From: Gemmatimonadota bacterium
Lineage (GTDB): Bacteria > Latescibacterota > UBA2968 > UBA8231
Reading direction: 5' to 3'
DNA length: 18,447 bases
NCBI GenBank assembly: GCA_028875335.1
Contig: JAPPEF010000315.1
Coordinates: 1-18,447 of the forward strand
Shown here: piece by piece, positions 6,517 to 13,758 of the stretch
Numbering within the stretch: the first letter of the stretch is position 1
Layout: every line of letters begins with the position of its first letter
The notes under the pieces: model-generated
What the model was told of the DNA's origin: nothing
Seen by the model: the letters and a program-made list of their open reading frames with translations, nothing else
Database searches by the model: none
Made by a program: the position numbers and the translations under genes

Positions 6517-7980
6517 CTATATCAGCGACGCTAGCTGGGCGCGGAACAACGCGCGCGGCAGCATGCCTTCGATCCGACGGCCTTCCTCTTTGGCGATGGC
6601 GCGACAGACGGTCCACGGCCCAAAGCGGCAGAAAATTTCGCCTTTGAGGTTCGTGGGCGGGTCGCAGTAGATTGGATTCCCCTCGAACAGGTCTTGTAGT
6701 TGAGTCCAGTTCAGCTCGACGCTGGGTCCCTGCATGAGATGCCCCCACAGGGCAACGGTTTGCTGGGACAGGTAGTGGTACCCTTTGTGGGGACGGGCCA
6801 CCTTCATGCCGCCGCGAACGAAGTAGGGCAAATGCTCTTGGAACGCCGGGCCGAGCGCCGGTTGCCGGCACAAGTGGCGGTTGCTAAGGGTGAATATCTG
6901 GTCCGAGGGACAGGGTAGGGTACCGCTCCAGCGGCCTTCGATGGCGCGCCGGGACTCGGAGGCGGCGGGATCGGTCGTTGAGGTAGCCCAAGCAGGGGCG
7001 TCTCCAAGGCTTGGCGTCGGTGCGCGTTTGGAAAGGCGAACGACGAAAGCCCCTTCGGTGTCGTGGTGGTGGGGCCAGACGCGGACGCAGCGGGCGAATT
7101 CGGCTGGGAATTGGGCGGCCAGCGCATCCGGCAGCGGCGGTCCTTCGAATTCTGCGATGGGGAGGATCGCGGCGTCTTCCTTATAGCGGCGCAACAGCCC
7201 GAGGAGCACTTCTTCGTTTTCCTCCAGCGAGAGCGAGCACGTCGAGTACACCAAGGTGCCGCCGGGGCGCAGCATCTGGTAGGCGGCGCGCAAAAGGCCC
7301 TTCTGTTGCTGCGCGAGGTGCTGGGCGTCTTGGGGCGACCAGTAGGAGAGCATGTTCTGGTCTTTGCGCACGATGCCGTCGCCCGAGCACGGTGCATCGA
7401 CGAGGATGCGGTCGAAAAAGTTGGGGAAGTAGCGCGTCAGCATGGTCCCTGGGGCTTGGGTCAAGACGTGATTGGCCACCCCACAGCGCTCCAAATTGCC
7501 TACGAGAGCGGGCATGCGCTTGCGCTGGGGTTCATTAGCCACCAGCAGACCGCTGTTTTGCATGCGCGCGGCAATCTGGGTGGCCTTGCCGCCTGGGGCG
7601 GCGCACAGGTCGAGGACGCGCTCGCTGGGCTGAGGAGCCAAGACCTCGACGGCCAGCATGGGGGCCTTGGCTTGGACGTAGTACGCGCCCATGGCGTGTT
7701 CAATGGTCTGGCCGAGACTTGTGTCGCTTTCCGGCAGGGTGAAGCCATCGCTGCACCAAGGCACGCTTTGGCTGCACTGGTCCAAGTGGAGTCGCACGTG
7801 TTGGGCTTGCGCTTGGAGTGCGTTCAAGCGCAGCGAAGCTGGGGGGGGCGTGCGCGAGCACTGATAAAAGGCTGTGCGCTCTTGGTCGTTGGGCAGCAGG
7901 CTGCCGATATACTGGAGCAGAGCCTGTAATTTATCCGGGTCGTACGCTTTGCGCACAGGTGGGGTTGTCTGTTTATTCAT
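6517..7980 (-). CDS. rsmF: RsmF-like 16S rRNA (cytosine-C5) methyltransferase
   Basis: This is an S-adenosylmethionine-dependent RNA m5C methyltransferase of the RsmB/RsmF/NSUN superfamily. From the ATG at 7980 it has 487 residues, near the 479 of E. coli RsmF; a TTG at 7995 would add five. The SAM-binding motif DLCAAPGGK is at 124-132, motif IV DAPCSGDG has C198, and motif VI YSTCSL has C248. The last two cysteines are the pair that form and resolve the covalent RNA adduct. The C-terminal third (PYFVRGGMKVARPHKGYHY, then LQDLFEGNPIYC) corresponds to the PUA-like RNA-binding part of RsmF rather than of RsmB. Target position (C1407 in E. coli) is inferred. The gene is divergent from the LpxH-like gene across a short AT-rich spacer. 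Confidence 0.8.
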   Translation of the reverse strand: MNKQTTPPVRKAYDPDKLQALLQYIGSLLPNDQERTAFYQCSRTPPPASLRLNALQAQAQHVRLHLDQCSQSVPWCSDGFTLPESDTSLGQTIEHAMGAYYVQAKAPMLAVEVLAPQPSERVLDLCAAPGGKATQIAARMQNSGLLVANEPQRKRMPALVGNLERCGVANHVLTQAPGTMLTRYFPNFFDRILVDAPCSGDGIVRKDQNMLSYWSPQDAQHLAQQQKGLLRAAYQMLRPGGTLVYSTCSLSLEENEEVLLGLLRRYKEDAAILPIAEFEGPPLPDALAAQFPAEFARCVRVWPHHHDTEGAFVVRLSKRAPTPSLGDAPAWATSTTDPAASESRRAIEGRWSGTLPCPSDQIFTLSNRHLCRQPALGPAFQEHLPYFVRGGMKVARPHKGYHYLSQQTVALWGHLMQGPSVELNWTQLQDLFEGNPIYCDPPTNLKGEIFCRFGPWTVCRAIAKEEGRRIEGMLPRALFRAQLASLI

Positions 7981-8001
7981 CGGGCGGTTATTCAATAAAA
8001 A

Positions 8002-8007
8002 TATAAT
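8002..8007 (+). promoter_or_regulatory. -10 element for the LpxH-like/M23 pair
   Basis: A perfect TATAAT sits 16 bases before the ATG at 8024, within the 43-base AT-rich divergent spacer (7981-8023). No good -35 hexamer is visible 16 to 18 bases upstream, so it may be an extended or weak promoter. Transcription from it would give a leader of about 10 bases. The opposite strand of the same spacer is equally AT-rich and could serve the rsmF-like gene. Confidence 0.4.
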
Positions 8008-8023
8008 CTATACAGCAAGGGGC

Positions 8024-8698
8024 ATGGGCGTCACACGCTGCTTTGTCGTCAGCGATCTGCATCTCGGATCTGCTTATTTTTACCATCGCCACTTTTTGTC
8101 TTGGTTGGATACCTTGCCCCAAGGGGTGCCGCTCGTGCTCAACGGCGACGTCATAGATAGGCCGGGCCAAGCCCTGCCCGCTGCTCACCGGGCCGTGTTG
8201 GAGCGCCTCGTGAGCGAGTCACAATCTCGGCCCGTAATTTGGGTGTACGGCAATCGCGATGCCGAGTTCAAGCTGGCTGATTCGGGGCAAATTCGCTTTG
8301 TCGATAGCTGGCGGCTCGATCAGCGATTGCTCGTAGTCCACGGCCATCGGCTCGACCGGCTGATGCCTCGGCACGCAGCGTTTAAGTGGGTTTTCCGCCG
8401 CTTGCACCGTTGCCGCATCTGGCTCGGCGGGCGCGATGCCCACGTGGCCGAGTACGCCAAGAAATGGCCTTTGCTCTACCGGGTGCTCAACGAGCACGTG
8501 GCGCGCAACGCCCTGCGCGTGGCGCAACAGGAGGGGGTTGAAGCGGTGGTCTGCGGGCACACACACGCGGCCATGGCAATTGAGCGGCAGGGCCGATGTT
8601 ACTTCAACACCGGTGCTTGGACCGAAAAACCCTTTCACTTTCTCGAAGTGACCCCGGACCGCATGGCCCTACATACATACGAGGACGACTGTGATTAA
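8024..8698 (+). CDS. LpxH-like metallophosphoesterase (UDP-2,3-diacylglucosamine diphosphatase family)
   Basis: A 224-residue calcineurin-type phosphoesterase. The two-metal ligand set is complete: DLHL with D11 and H13, NGDVID with D42, YGNRD with N77 and D79, VVHGH with H106 and H108, and CGHTH with H179 and H181. The GNRD form, with Arg instead of His, is typical of LpxH-type lipid A enzymes, which cleave UDP from UDP-2,3-diacylglucosamine at the inner membrane. A different substrate is possible because the middle region is not one I recognise. The ATG at 8024 was chosen because the motif DLHL begins 10 residues later; the longer in-frame extension to 7874 runs antisense to rsmF and is not credible. 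AAGGGG lies unusually close to the ATG. The end overlaps the M23 gene by 8 bases. Confidence 0.75.
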   Translation: MGVTRCFVVSDLHLGSAYFYHRHFLSWLDTLPQGVPLVLNGDVIDRPGQALPAAHRAVLERLVSESQSRPVIWVYGNRDAEFKLADSGQIRFVDSWRLDQRLLVVHGHRLDRLMPRHAAFKWVFRRLHRCRIWLGGRDAHVAEYAKKWPLLYRVLNEHVARNALRVAQQEGVEAVVCGHTHAAMAIERQGRCYFNTGAWTEKPFHFLEVTPDRMALHTYEDDCD

Positions 8699-10883
8699 AC
8701 GGACGCTCTTATTGGCGGTGGCTTTGTGGCTGCCAGCTAGCGCAGAAGAAGGAGGCTTCACCTGGCCGCTGAGCCTTGCACCGGCCCTAACTTCCACCTT
8801 CGGCGAATCGCGTTCCCGCGCTTTCCACGCCGGCATAGATCTCAAGACTTGGGGCGAGACCGGCCACCCTGTACAGGCCCTAGCCGACGGCTATATCTGG
8901 CGAGTGCGCACCTCACCCTGGGGCTATGGCCGTGCTCTGTACCAGAAATTGGCCGATGGCCGCACGGTGGTCTATGCCCATTTAGAGGGCTTTGCCGCGC
9001 CCATGGCCGAACTCGTACAGCAAGCACAGCAGCAGCGCGGACGCTACAGCGTAGATTTGTATTTCAAGGAGGGGGAAATTCCAGTGCTCGGCGGCGCGGT
9101 CATCGCTTGGAGCGGCGAGAGCGGGGCCGGGCCGCCCCATTTGCACCTAGAGTTGCGCGACGCGAATAACGTGGCGATCAACCCTCTCTTGCACGGATTC
9201 GCCATCGCCGATACGATCGCGCCGACCTTGCAACGAGTGGCCATCACGCCGCATGGACGCAATGCCCAAGTTGAGGGAGGGCACGACCTCTATGTGCTGA
9301 ATTTGCGCTGGCAGCCGAGCCGGGGAGAGTTCATTGGAGTGCGGCCCGTGCAGGTGCTCGGCCCGGTGAGCATCAGCGCTTTGATGTACGATCGCGCCGA
9401 TGCTGCCCCCAACAAACTAGCTCCCTATCGCGCGGAATTGCACATCGACGGCGAGCTGGTTTTTGCTGCGCGTTACGAGCAGGTTGGCTACGGCGATATG
9501 CACCAGATGTATTTGGACCGGCCGCTAGCTTCCTTTAAGGGTGGGGTGGGCCGCTTTTACAACTTGTGTCGCCTGCCGGGCAATCGCCTCGAATTCTACG
9601 AGGGACCTAGCGATGGCATCCTAAGCTTGGCCAAGGGGCGGCACGAAGCTGTCGTCGTCGTCGCGGATGTCAATGGCAACGAGAGCCGGGCGCGCTTTGG
9701 CTTGGTGGTTGATGAACCGCCGGTCATTGCCGGAGCGCGGATCGCGGCGGAAGCGAATGGGACTTTTATCGAGGCGTGGATGACTGATGCGGACCATCGA
9801 CTCGTGGAAGTAGAATTGGCTAGTTCGCGCGATGGCGAAAACTGGCGGCGCGTAGATCGGCGTCAGAGCCGCTCCGGCTCGCTCAAGTGGCGGATCCACC
9901 GGAACGCTTCCCACTGGCGAATCCAGGCGCGGGATCCGGCGGGCGTGGCAGCCTTTGCCGTTTGTCGCCTGCCCGACGACGGGGCTGCTGCGCCGAGCTT
10001 TTCCTTGGAGCGCCGTCCCCACCTAGACTTCGTAGAACTCGTGATGCACTACGCACAAGTGCCTAGCGCTACGCCCTTAGTCCGCGTTGATACCGTTAAT
10101 ATCAGCCCTCGCCAGACCGGCTTGCGCGAGTTCCGAGTCGCCGTGCGGCTCGATGCGAACGATCCGTCAGCGGGGACGGTTTTGCTGCGGACGCCAGGAG
10201 CCGCCGTGCAAAAGGTCGTCCTCGACCGGCAACTCGTGAAGCCGGGTACCGCAGCCAAGCTGACCTATGCCAACGGCGAAGTCGAATTGGGTTTTGCTGC
10301 GGAGAGCGCGTACGCGTCGTTTTTTCCGCAGGTCGTGGCCTTTGAGCCGAGCGTGCCCGCTGCGCTAGTGGCGGCTGGTCCGGCTTTTGCCTTGGGGCCT
10401 GACGTCAGTTTTGACCGCAAGGTCGCGTTGCGCTTGCGCTACGACCGGGAAACGCTGCCTCCGGAGAAGTTGGGTATCTACCGAGAGGTCGCCGCTGAAA
10501 AGTGGTCGTTCGTGAGCAATGAATGGGACGCTGTGAGCCGGCAGGTCGTGGCGCGGGTGCGTCGCTTGGGCCGCTATGCGCTGTTGGCCGACTTGGAAGC
10601 CCCTGAGATTGGTAATTTGCAGCCCGCTGAGGGGACCATCGTGGACCCGCGCCCGGAAATTCGCGGTGCAGTGCGCGACCAAGGCGCGGGCATTGGGCGG
10701 GAAACAGACATTGAGTTTGAGCTCGATGGACGCCCGCTGATCGCCGAATACGATCCAGAAGCCGGGCGCGTGTACGGGCATTTGCTGGAAGATCTGTCGC
10801 CGGGTGTGCACCGCCTAGTACTGAGGGTGCGGGATATGAGCGGCAACCAAGCCGAGGTCCATTCGGAATTTACCGTGCGCTAG
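8691..10883 (+). CDS. Exported M23-family metallopeptidase with long C-terminal beta domains
   Basis: A 730-residue secreted protein. Residues 1-18 are a signal peptide (MIKRTLLLAVALWLPASA). The LytM/M23 zinc endopeptidase domain covers about 25-170, with HAGID giving H46 and D50, YAHL giving H97, and PPHLHLELR giving H150 and H152. The zinc-binding and catalytic residues are therefore intact, and cleavage of peptidoglycan peptide cross-links is expected. The remaining ~560 residues have no recognised catalytic motif and read as beta-rich. The last ~90 (APEIGNLQPAEGTIVDPRPE, GAGIG, LSPGVHRLVLRVRDMSGN) form an Ig-like module. The GTG start overlaps the upstream gene, so the two are probably co-translated. 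The stop overlaps the stop of the convergent oxidoreductase gene. The large extension is longer than in ordinary LytM factors. Confidence 0.85.
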   Translation: MIKRTLLLAVALWLPASAEEGGFTWPLSLAPALTSTFGESRSRAFHAGIDLKTWGETGHPVQALADGYIWRVRTSPWGYGRALYQKLADGRTVVYAHLEGFAAPMAELVQQAQQQRGRYSVDLYFKEGEIPVLGGAVIAWSGESGAGPPHLHLELRDANNVAINPLLHGFAIADTIAPTLQRVAITPHGRNAQVEGGHDLYVLNLRWQPSRGEFIGVRPVQVLGPVSISALMYDRADAAPNKLAPYRAELHIDGELVFAARYEQVGYGDMHQMYLDRPLASFKGGVGRFYNLCRLPGNRLEFYEGPSDGILSLAKGRHEAVVVVADVNGNESRARFGLVVDEPPVIAGARIAAEANGTFIEAWMTDADHRLVEVELASSRDGENWRRVDRRQSRSGSLKWRIHRNASHWRIQARDPAGVAAFAVCRLPDDGAAAPSFSLERRPHLDFVELVMHYAQVPSATPLVRVDTVNISPRQTGLREFRVAVRLDANDPSAGTVLLRTPGAAVQKVVLDRQLVKPGTAAKLTYANGEVELGFAAESAYASFFPQVVAFEPSVPAALVAAGPAFALGPDVSFDRKVALRLRYDRETLPPEKLGIYREVAAEKWSFVSNEWDAVSRQVVARVRRLGRYALLADLEAPEIGNLQPAEGTIVDPRPEIRGAVRDQGAGIGRETDIEFELDGRPLIAEYDPEAGRVYGHLLEDLSPGVHRLVLRVRDMSGNQAEVHSEFTVR

Positions 10884-11890
10884 CGCAGCGGTACAGGGGC
10901 ACCGGCTTGGCGTAGCGACGTCTGCGCGGCTTCTAAGACGCGCACGACGCGCAGCCCGTCGCGGCCATCGCTGCGGGGTGTTTGGCCGGTGCACACGCAC
11001 TCGACGAAGTGCTGGCACTCCAGCTTGAGCGGCTCGGCCATTTGCAACTGGGGAATGACGACATCGCCAAAGCGCAGCGCGATGGAGTCGCCGTACGAGT
11101 CGTATTGCGGTCGCTCGGCCGATTTGTCGTAGATGCGCACCTTTTCCGTGCTTTCCACATCGTCAAACACCGCCATCTTGCGGCTGCCGACCACGGTCAG
11201 GCGGCGAATGCGGTGCGGATCGAGCCAAGAGAGTTGCATCTGCGCCATCTTGCCATCGGCAAAGTGCAAATTGGCGAAGACCACGTCTTCGATGTCGGGT
11301 TGCAGATAGCACTCGCCGCGGGCGCTAACGGCGTCTGGTTCTTGGCCGAGCAGGTACAGGATGACCGATATGTCGTGTGGTGCCAAGCTCCACAGGGCGT
11401 TTTCGTCGCTGCGGACAATGCCCAAGTTGACGCGCTGAGAGTACAAGTAATACAAGTCGCCCAGCGCGCCTTCCTGCACTAAATCATGCAGCATGTGTAC
11501 GGCTGGGTGGTACTTCAGCAGGTGTCCGACCATCAGCACCCGGTCCCGCTCTGCGGCTAATTCGACCAAGTGGGCCGACGTAGCGGCGTCGAGGGTCATG
11601 GGCTTTTCGACGTACACGTGCTTGCCTCGTTCTAGGGCGCGGCGGGCCAATTCGTAGTGCTCGGCGGCTGGGACGGCTAATACCACGGCGTCGAGTGCGT
11701 CGTCGCCGAGTACTACGTCGTAGTTGGCGGTGATTGGGACTTCTGGGTACTGGCTCTGGATGGCGCTACGGATTTCCGAGCTGGCGTCGCAGACGTGGCG
11801 CAGATGGACGTCGGGCAGGTCGTGGAAGACGCGCACTAGGTTTTTGCCCCAATACCCAGCGCCGACGCAGGCGATTTGGACGGGACTCAT
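10880..11890 (-). CDS. Gfo/Idh/MocA-family NAD(P)-dependent oxidoreductase
   Basis: A 336-residue protein with an N-terminal Rossmann fold (IACVGAGYWGKNLVR, GAGYWG at 10-15). The family signature EKP is at 95-97 (VYVEKPMTLD), whose Lys is a catalytic residue. A C-terminal substrate domain contains KYHPAVHML and LAPHDISVILYLLG. The EKPMTLD and KYHPAV blocks resemble the WlbA/WbpB branch, which oxidises UDP-N-acetylglucosaminuronate at C3, but the substrate cannot be fixed from this. The ATG at 11890 overlaps the mrp stop (ATGA), so the two are translationally coupled. The reading frame is open further upstream, to 12376, but that stretch is out-of-frame mrp and is Arg/Pro-rich nonsense. The stop codon overlaps that of the convergent M23 gene in a CTAG. 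Confidence 0.85.
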   Translation of the reverse strand: MSPVQIACVGAGYWGKNLVRVFHDLPDVHLRHVCDASSEIRSAIQSQYPEVPITANYDVVLGDDALDAVVLAVPAAEHYELARRALERGKHVYVEKPMTLDAATSAHLVELAAERDRVLMVGHLLKYHPAVHMLHDLVQEGALGDLYYLYSQRVNLGIVRSDENALWSLAPHDISVILYLLGQEPDAVSARGECYLQPDIEDVVFANLHFADGKMAQMQLSWLDPHRIRRLTVVGSRKMAVFDDVESTEKVRIYDKSAERPQYDSYGDSIALRFGDVVIPQLQMAEPLKLECQHFVECVCTGQTPRSDGRDGLRVVRVLEAAQTSLRQAGAPVPLR

Positions 11891-12678
11891 GCGTGTCGGA
11901 AATAAGTGCCGATGTCGGCGGCTAGGTGCGCGAGGGCTTGGCTGCCCCCAGCATGGGGGTGCGATCTTATGACCGGCTCTCCTGCGTCGGCTTGGCTGCG
12001 GACGAGCGGGTCGAGTGGAATTTCGCCTAGATAGGGAATGTCCAAGCGGTTGGCTGTGGCACGGCCTCCTCCGGCTCCGAAGATGGGGTCGGCATGGCCA
12101 CAGTTGTCGCAGTGGAAATAGCTCATGTTCTCGACCAAGCCGACGATGGGCACCTCGGTCTGGCGGAACATCTCGACGCCGCGGCGTACGTCTTCGAGGG
12201 CAATGGCCGAGGGTGTGGTGACGATCAAGGCCGCAGTCAAGGGAGCCACTTGGGTCAGCGTAATTTGTACGTCTCCGGTCCCGGGGGGTAAGTCGATGAG
12301 GAGCAAATCGAGCTCGCCCCAAGTGACGTTGAAGAGAAATTGGTGCATCATCTTGGCCAGCATGGGGCCGCGCCACACGACCGGGGTGCCCACGTCGATT
12401 AGCAGCCCCATGGAAATGGCTTTGAGGCCGTGCGCGGACAAGGGCTGGATATGGCCATCTGTTGCAGTCGGCCGGCCTTCTAGACCGAGTAGACCTGGGA
12501 TGTTGGGCCCGTAGATGTCGGCGTCGAGCAAGCCGACCTGTAGCCCTTGGTGGGCCAAGCTCACGGCCAAGTTGGCGCAGAGCGTGGACTTGCCGACGCC
12601 GCCCTTGCCGCTGGCTATGGCTAGTGTATCTTTAATACCGGTAATGGGTTGGCGGTTGTGGGTTTGTGGGGCGTTCAC
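11887..12678 (-). CDS. mrp: Mrp/ApbC iron-sulfur cluster carrier ATPase
   Basis: Mrp/ApbC (Nbp35-type) P-loop ATPases bind and pass on [4Fe-4S] clusters. From the GTG at 12678 the protein has 263 residues, so it is the short form without the N-terminal DUF59/MIP18 domain of E. coli Mrp. The deviant Walker A SGKGGVGKS is at 23-31, the Walker B-like LLLIDLPPGTGD is near 125-136, and the cluster-binding CxxC is C190-D-N-C193 in MSYFHCDNCG. Longer in-frame starts exist up to 12831, but they run through the divergent promoter region and into the opposite gene. The start has only a weak GGGA upstream. It is the first gene of a two-gene operon with the oxidoreductase. Confidence 0.9.
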   Translation of the reverse strand: MNAPQTHNRQPITGIKDTLAIASGKGGVGKSTLCANLAVSLAHQGLQVGLLDADIYGPNIPGLLGLEGRPTATDGHIQPLSAHGLKAISMGLLIDVGTPVVWRGPMLAKMMHQFLFNVTWGELDLLLIDLPPGTGDVQITLTQVAPLTAALIVTTPSAIALEDVRRGVEMFRQTEVPIVGLVENMSYFHCDNCGHADPIFGAGGGRATANRLDIPYLGEIPLDPLVRSQADAGEPVIRSHPHAGGSQALAHLAADIGTYFRHA

Positions 12679-12689
12679 TGGAGTTCCCG

Positions 12690-12717
12690 TTGCGTAGTGG
12701 AAAATTTGAAGTATAGA
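12690..12717 (+). promoter_or_regulatory. Putative promoter for the HEAT-repeat lipoprotein
   Basis: TTGCGT (12690-12695), 16 bases, TATAGA (12712-12717). The predicted start is near 12724, ahead of AAAGGAG at 12748-12754 and the ATG at 12761. It overlaps the promoter candidate on the other strand. Confidence 0.4.
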
Positions 12718-12738
12718 GGAAAGACCTCCTCGCGGCAA
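12710..12738 (-). promoter_or_regulatory. Putative promoter for the mrp operon
   Basis: On the minus strand TTGCCG (12738-12733), 17 bases, TATACT (12715-12710). It fires toward mrp, whose start is about 30 bases further on. The -10 hexamers of the two opposed promoters share bases 12712-12715, so binding at one should exclude the other. Confidence 0.4.
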
Positions 12739-12760
12739 GGGAGTGACAAAGGAGCTAGCC

Positions 12761-13606
12761 ATGTATAGGATCGCACTTTTAGTGATCGTTTTGGCCCCCT
12801 TGGGTTGCACGAATGTCAACCAGATGCACAAGCTCTATCAGGAGGGCGACCACGCGCAGTTAGATCGGATCATGGAGATTGTCTCCCGCCAGGATTACCC
12901 CTATGCCACGCGGCGCAAGGCCGCGCGCATTCTCGGCGAGATCGGCGACCCGCGCGCCGTGCCAGTGCTGAAAATGGCACTCCAGGACTACGACCAGCGC
13001 ACCACGCTCAAGCAGGACGCACTGCGCGCTCTAGGGACCATCGGCGATCAGAGCGCGGCCTTGGATATAGGAAGGCTGCTCAATTATTCGCTCAATACAG
13101 CCGACTCCGAGTTGCGGATGGCCGCGGTTGAAGCGCTCGGGAAAATGGGGGGGACCAAGGCGGCTGAAATTCTGGTCAATGCCCTTGGCTACTACGACAT
13201 ACTCACCTTGCGCGCTGAGCAGCGAACCCGCCGAGGGGTGTTCACTGGCGAGGAGTTATCCCCCTACTTTCCCTATGGACAGACGCACCCCGACTCCACG
13301 GACGGCCCGCGGCGCTATCCAAACGTGGGATTGGACCCCTTTGGGGAGGGTGGGCAGCCTCGAGTGAGCATGTTCGGCACACCCATTGAGCCTACGCAGA
13401 TGGAATACGATCCCACCCCCGAGGAGCGCGCCCTAACCCATCAGGCGATTACAGCCGTGGGGACGGACGCCATTCCGGTGATTGAAAACTACCTAGATAG
13501 CCTGCGCGTAAGCCCGACCTTGCGCAAGGAACTGCTGGTCATAATAGGTGAGATCACCGGTACTCCGCCGCCGGTAAAAGTCGACTCCACAGCCTCCCGT
13601 CTGTGA
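12761..13606 (+). CDS. HEAT-repeat protein with signal sequence, probable lipoprotein
   Basis: A 281-residue protein with a strong ribosome binding site (AAAGGAG, 6 bases from the ATG). Residues 1-15 are a hydrophobic signal followed by C16 in LAPLGC. Gly before and a Cys at the end fit a lipobox, although the Pro at -3 is not standard. Residues about 45-150 contain HEAT/PBS-lyase-like repeats: YATRRKAARILGEIGDPRAVPVL, then LKQDALRALGTIGDQSAAL, then LRMAAVEALGKMGGTKAA. A Pro/Gly-rich segment (about 165-220, with FPYGQTHPDSTDGPRRYPN) interrupts the solenoid. A last helical piece, HQAITAVGTDAIPVIENYL, resumes it. Such proteins are scaffolds for protein-protein contacts; no enzymatic motif is visible. 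Function and partner unknown. Confidence 0.75.
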   Translation: MYRIALLVIVLAPLGCTNVNQMHKLYQEGDHAQLDRIMEIVSRQDYPYATRRKAARILGEIGDPRAVPVLKMALQDYDQRTTLKQDALRALGTIGDQSAALDIGRLLNYSLNTADSELRMAAVEALGKMGGTKAAEILVNALGYYDILTLRAEQRTRRGVFTGEELSPYFPYGQTHPDSTDGPRRYPNVGLDPFGEGGQPRVSMFGTPIEPTQMEYDPTPEERALTHQAITAVGTDAIPVIENYLDSLRVSPTLRKELLVIIGEITGTPPPVKVDSTASRL

Positions 13607-13607
13607 T

Positions 13608-13636
13608 TTGACAAGGGTACGCTCAGCGCATATTAT
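13608..13636 (+). promoter_or_regulatory. Near-consensus sigma70 promoter upstream of the UVR-motif gene
   Basis: TTGACA (13608-13613), exactly 17 bases, TATTAT (13631-13636). The -35 is perfect and the -10 has five of six matches, the best promoter in the window. It begins at the end of the lipoprotein gene and leaves a leader of about 115 bases before the ATG at 13759. Confidence 0.65.
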
Positions 13637-13681
13637 AAGGCAATTCCAACCGAAAAGTTACCCAATAAGCGATAGGAACTA

Positions 13682-13705
13682 CCCCGTTGAGGGCGGGATA
13701 CGGGG
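13682..13705 (+). other. Possible leader hairpin
   Basis: CCCCGT and ACGGGG pair across a 12-base G-rich loop in the leader between the strong promoter and the UVR-motif gene. No downstream T run follows, so it is not an obvious terminator. A second CCCCC run at 13727-13731 could compete for the same G tract. Confidence 0.3.
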
Positions 13706-13758
13706 ATGCCTAGTTCGCCTGTGTTACCCCCAAGTATAGTTCGAGGTTTTTACCCATT

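Noticed and set aside
7063..7929. Long plus-strand open frame (288 codons) opposite the rsmF-like gene
   Set aside because: It is fully antisense to a gene with all m5C methyltransferase motifs; its translation shows no family features.
7874..8023. Earlier start for the LpxH-like gene
   Set aside because: The extra residues come from sequence coding for the divergent rsmF-like protein and precede the TATAAT at 8002.
11891..12376. N-terminal extension of the oxidoreductase back to 12376
   Set aside because: The added 162 residues are Arg/Pro/His-rich and come from mrp read in another frame; the Rossmann motif starts right after the ATG at 11890.
12679..12831. N-terminal extension of mrp to 12831
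   Set aside because: It would pass through the divergent promoter region and the first codons of the opposite gene, and adds nothing seen in short Mrp proteins.
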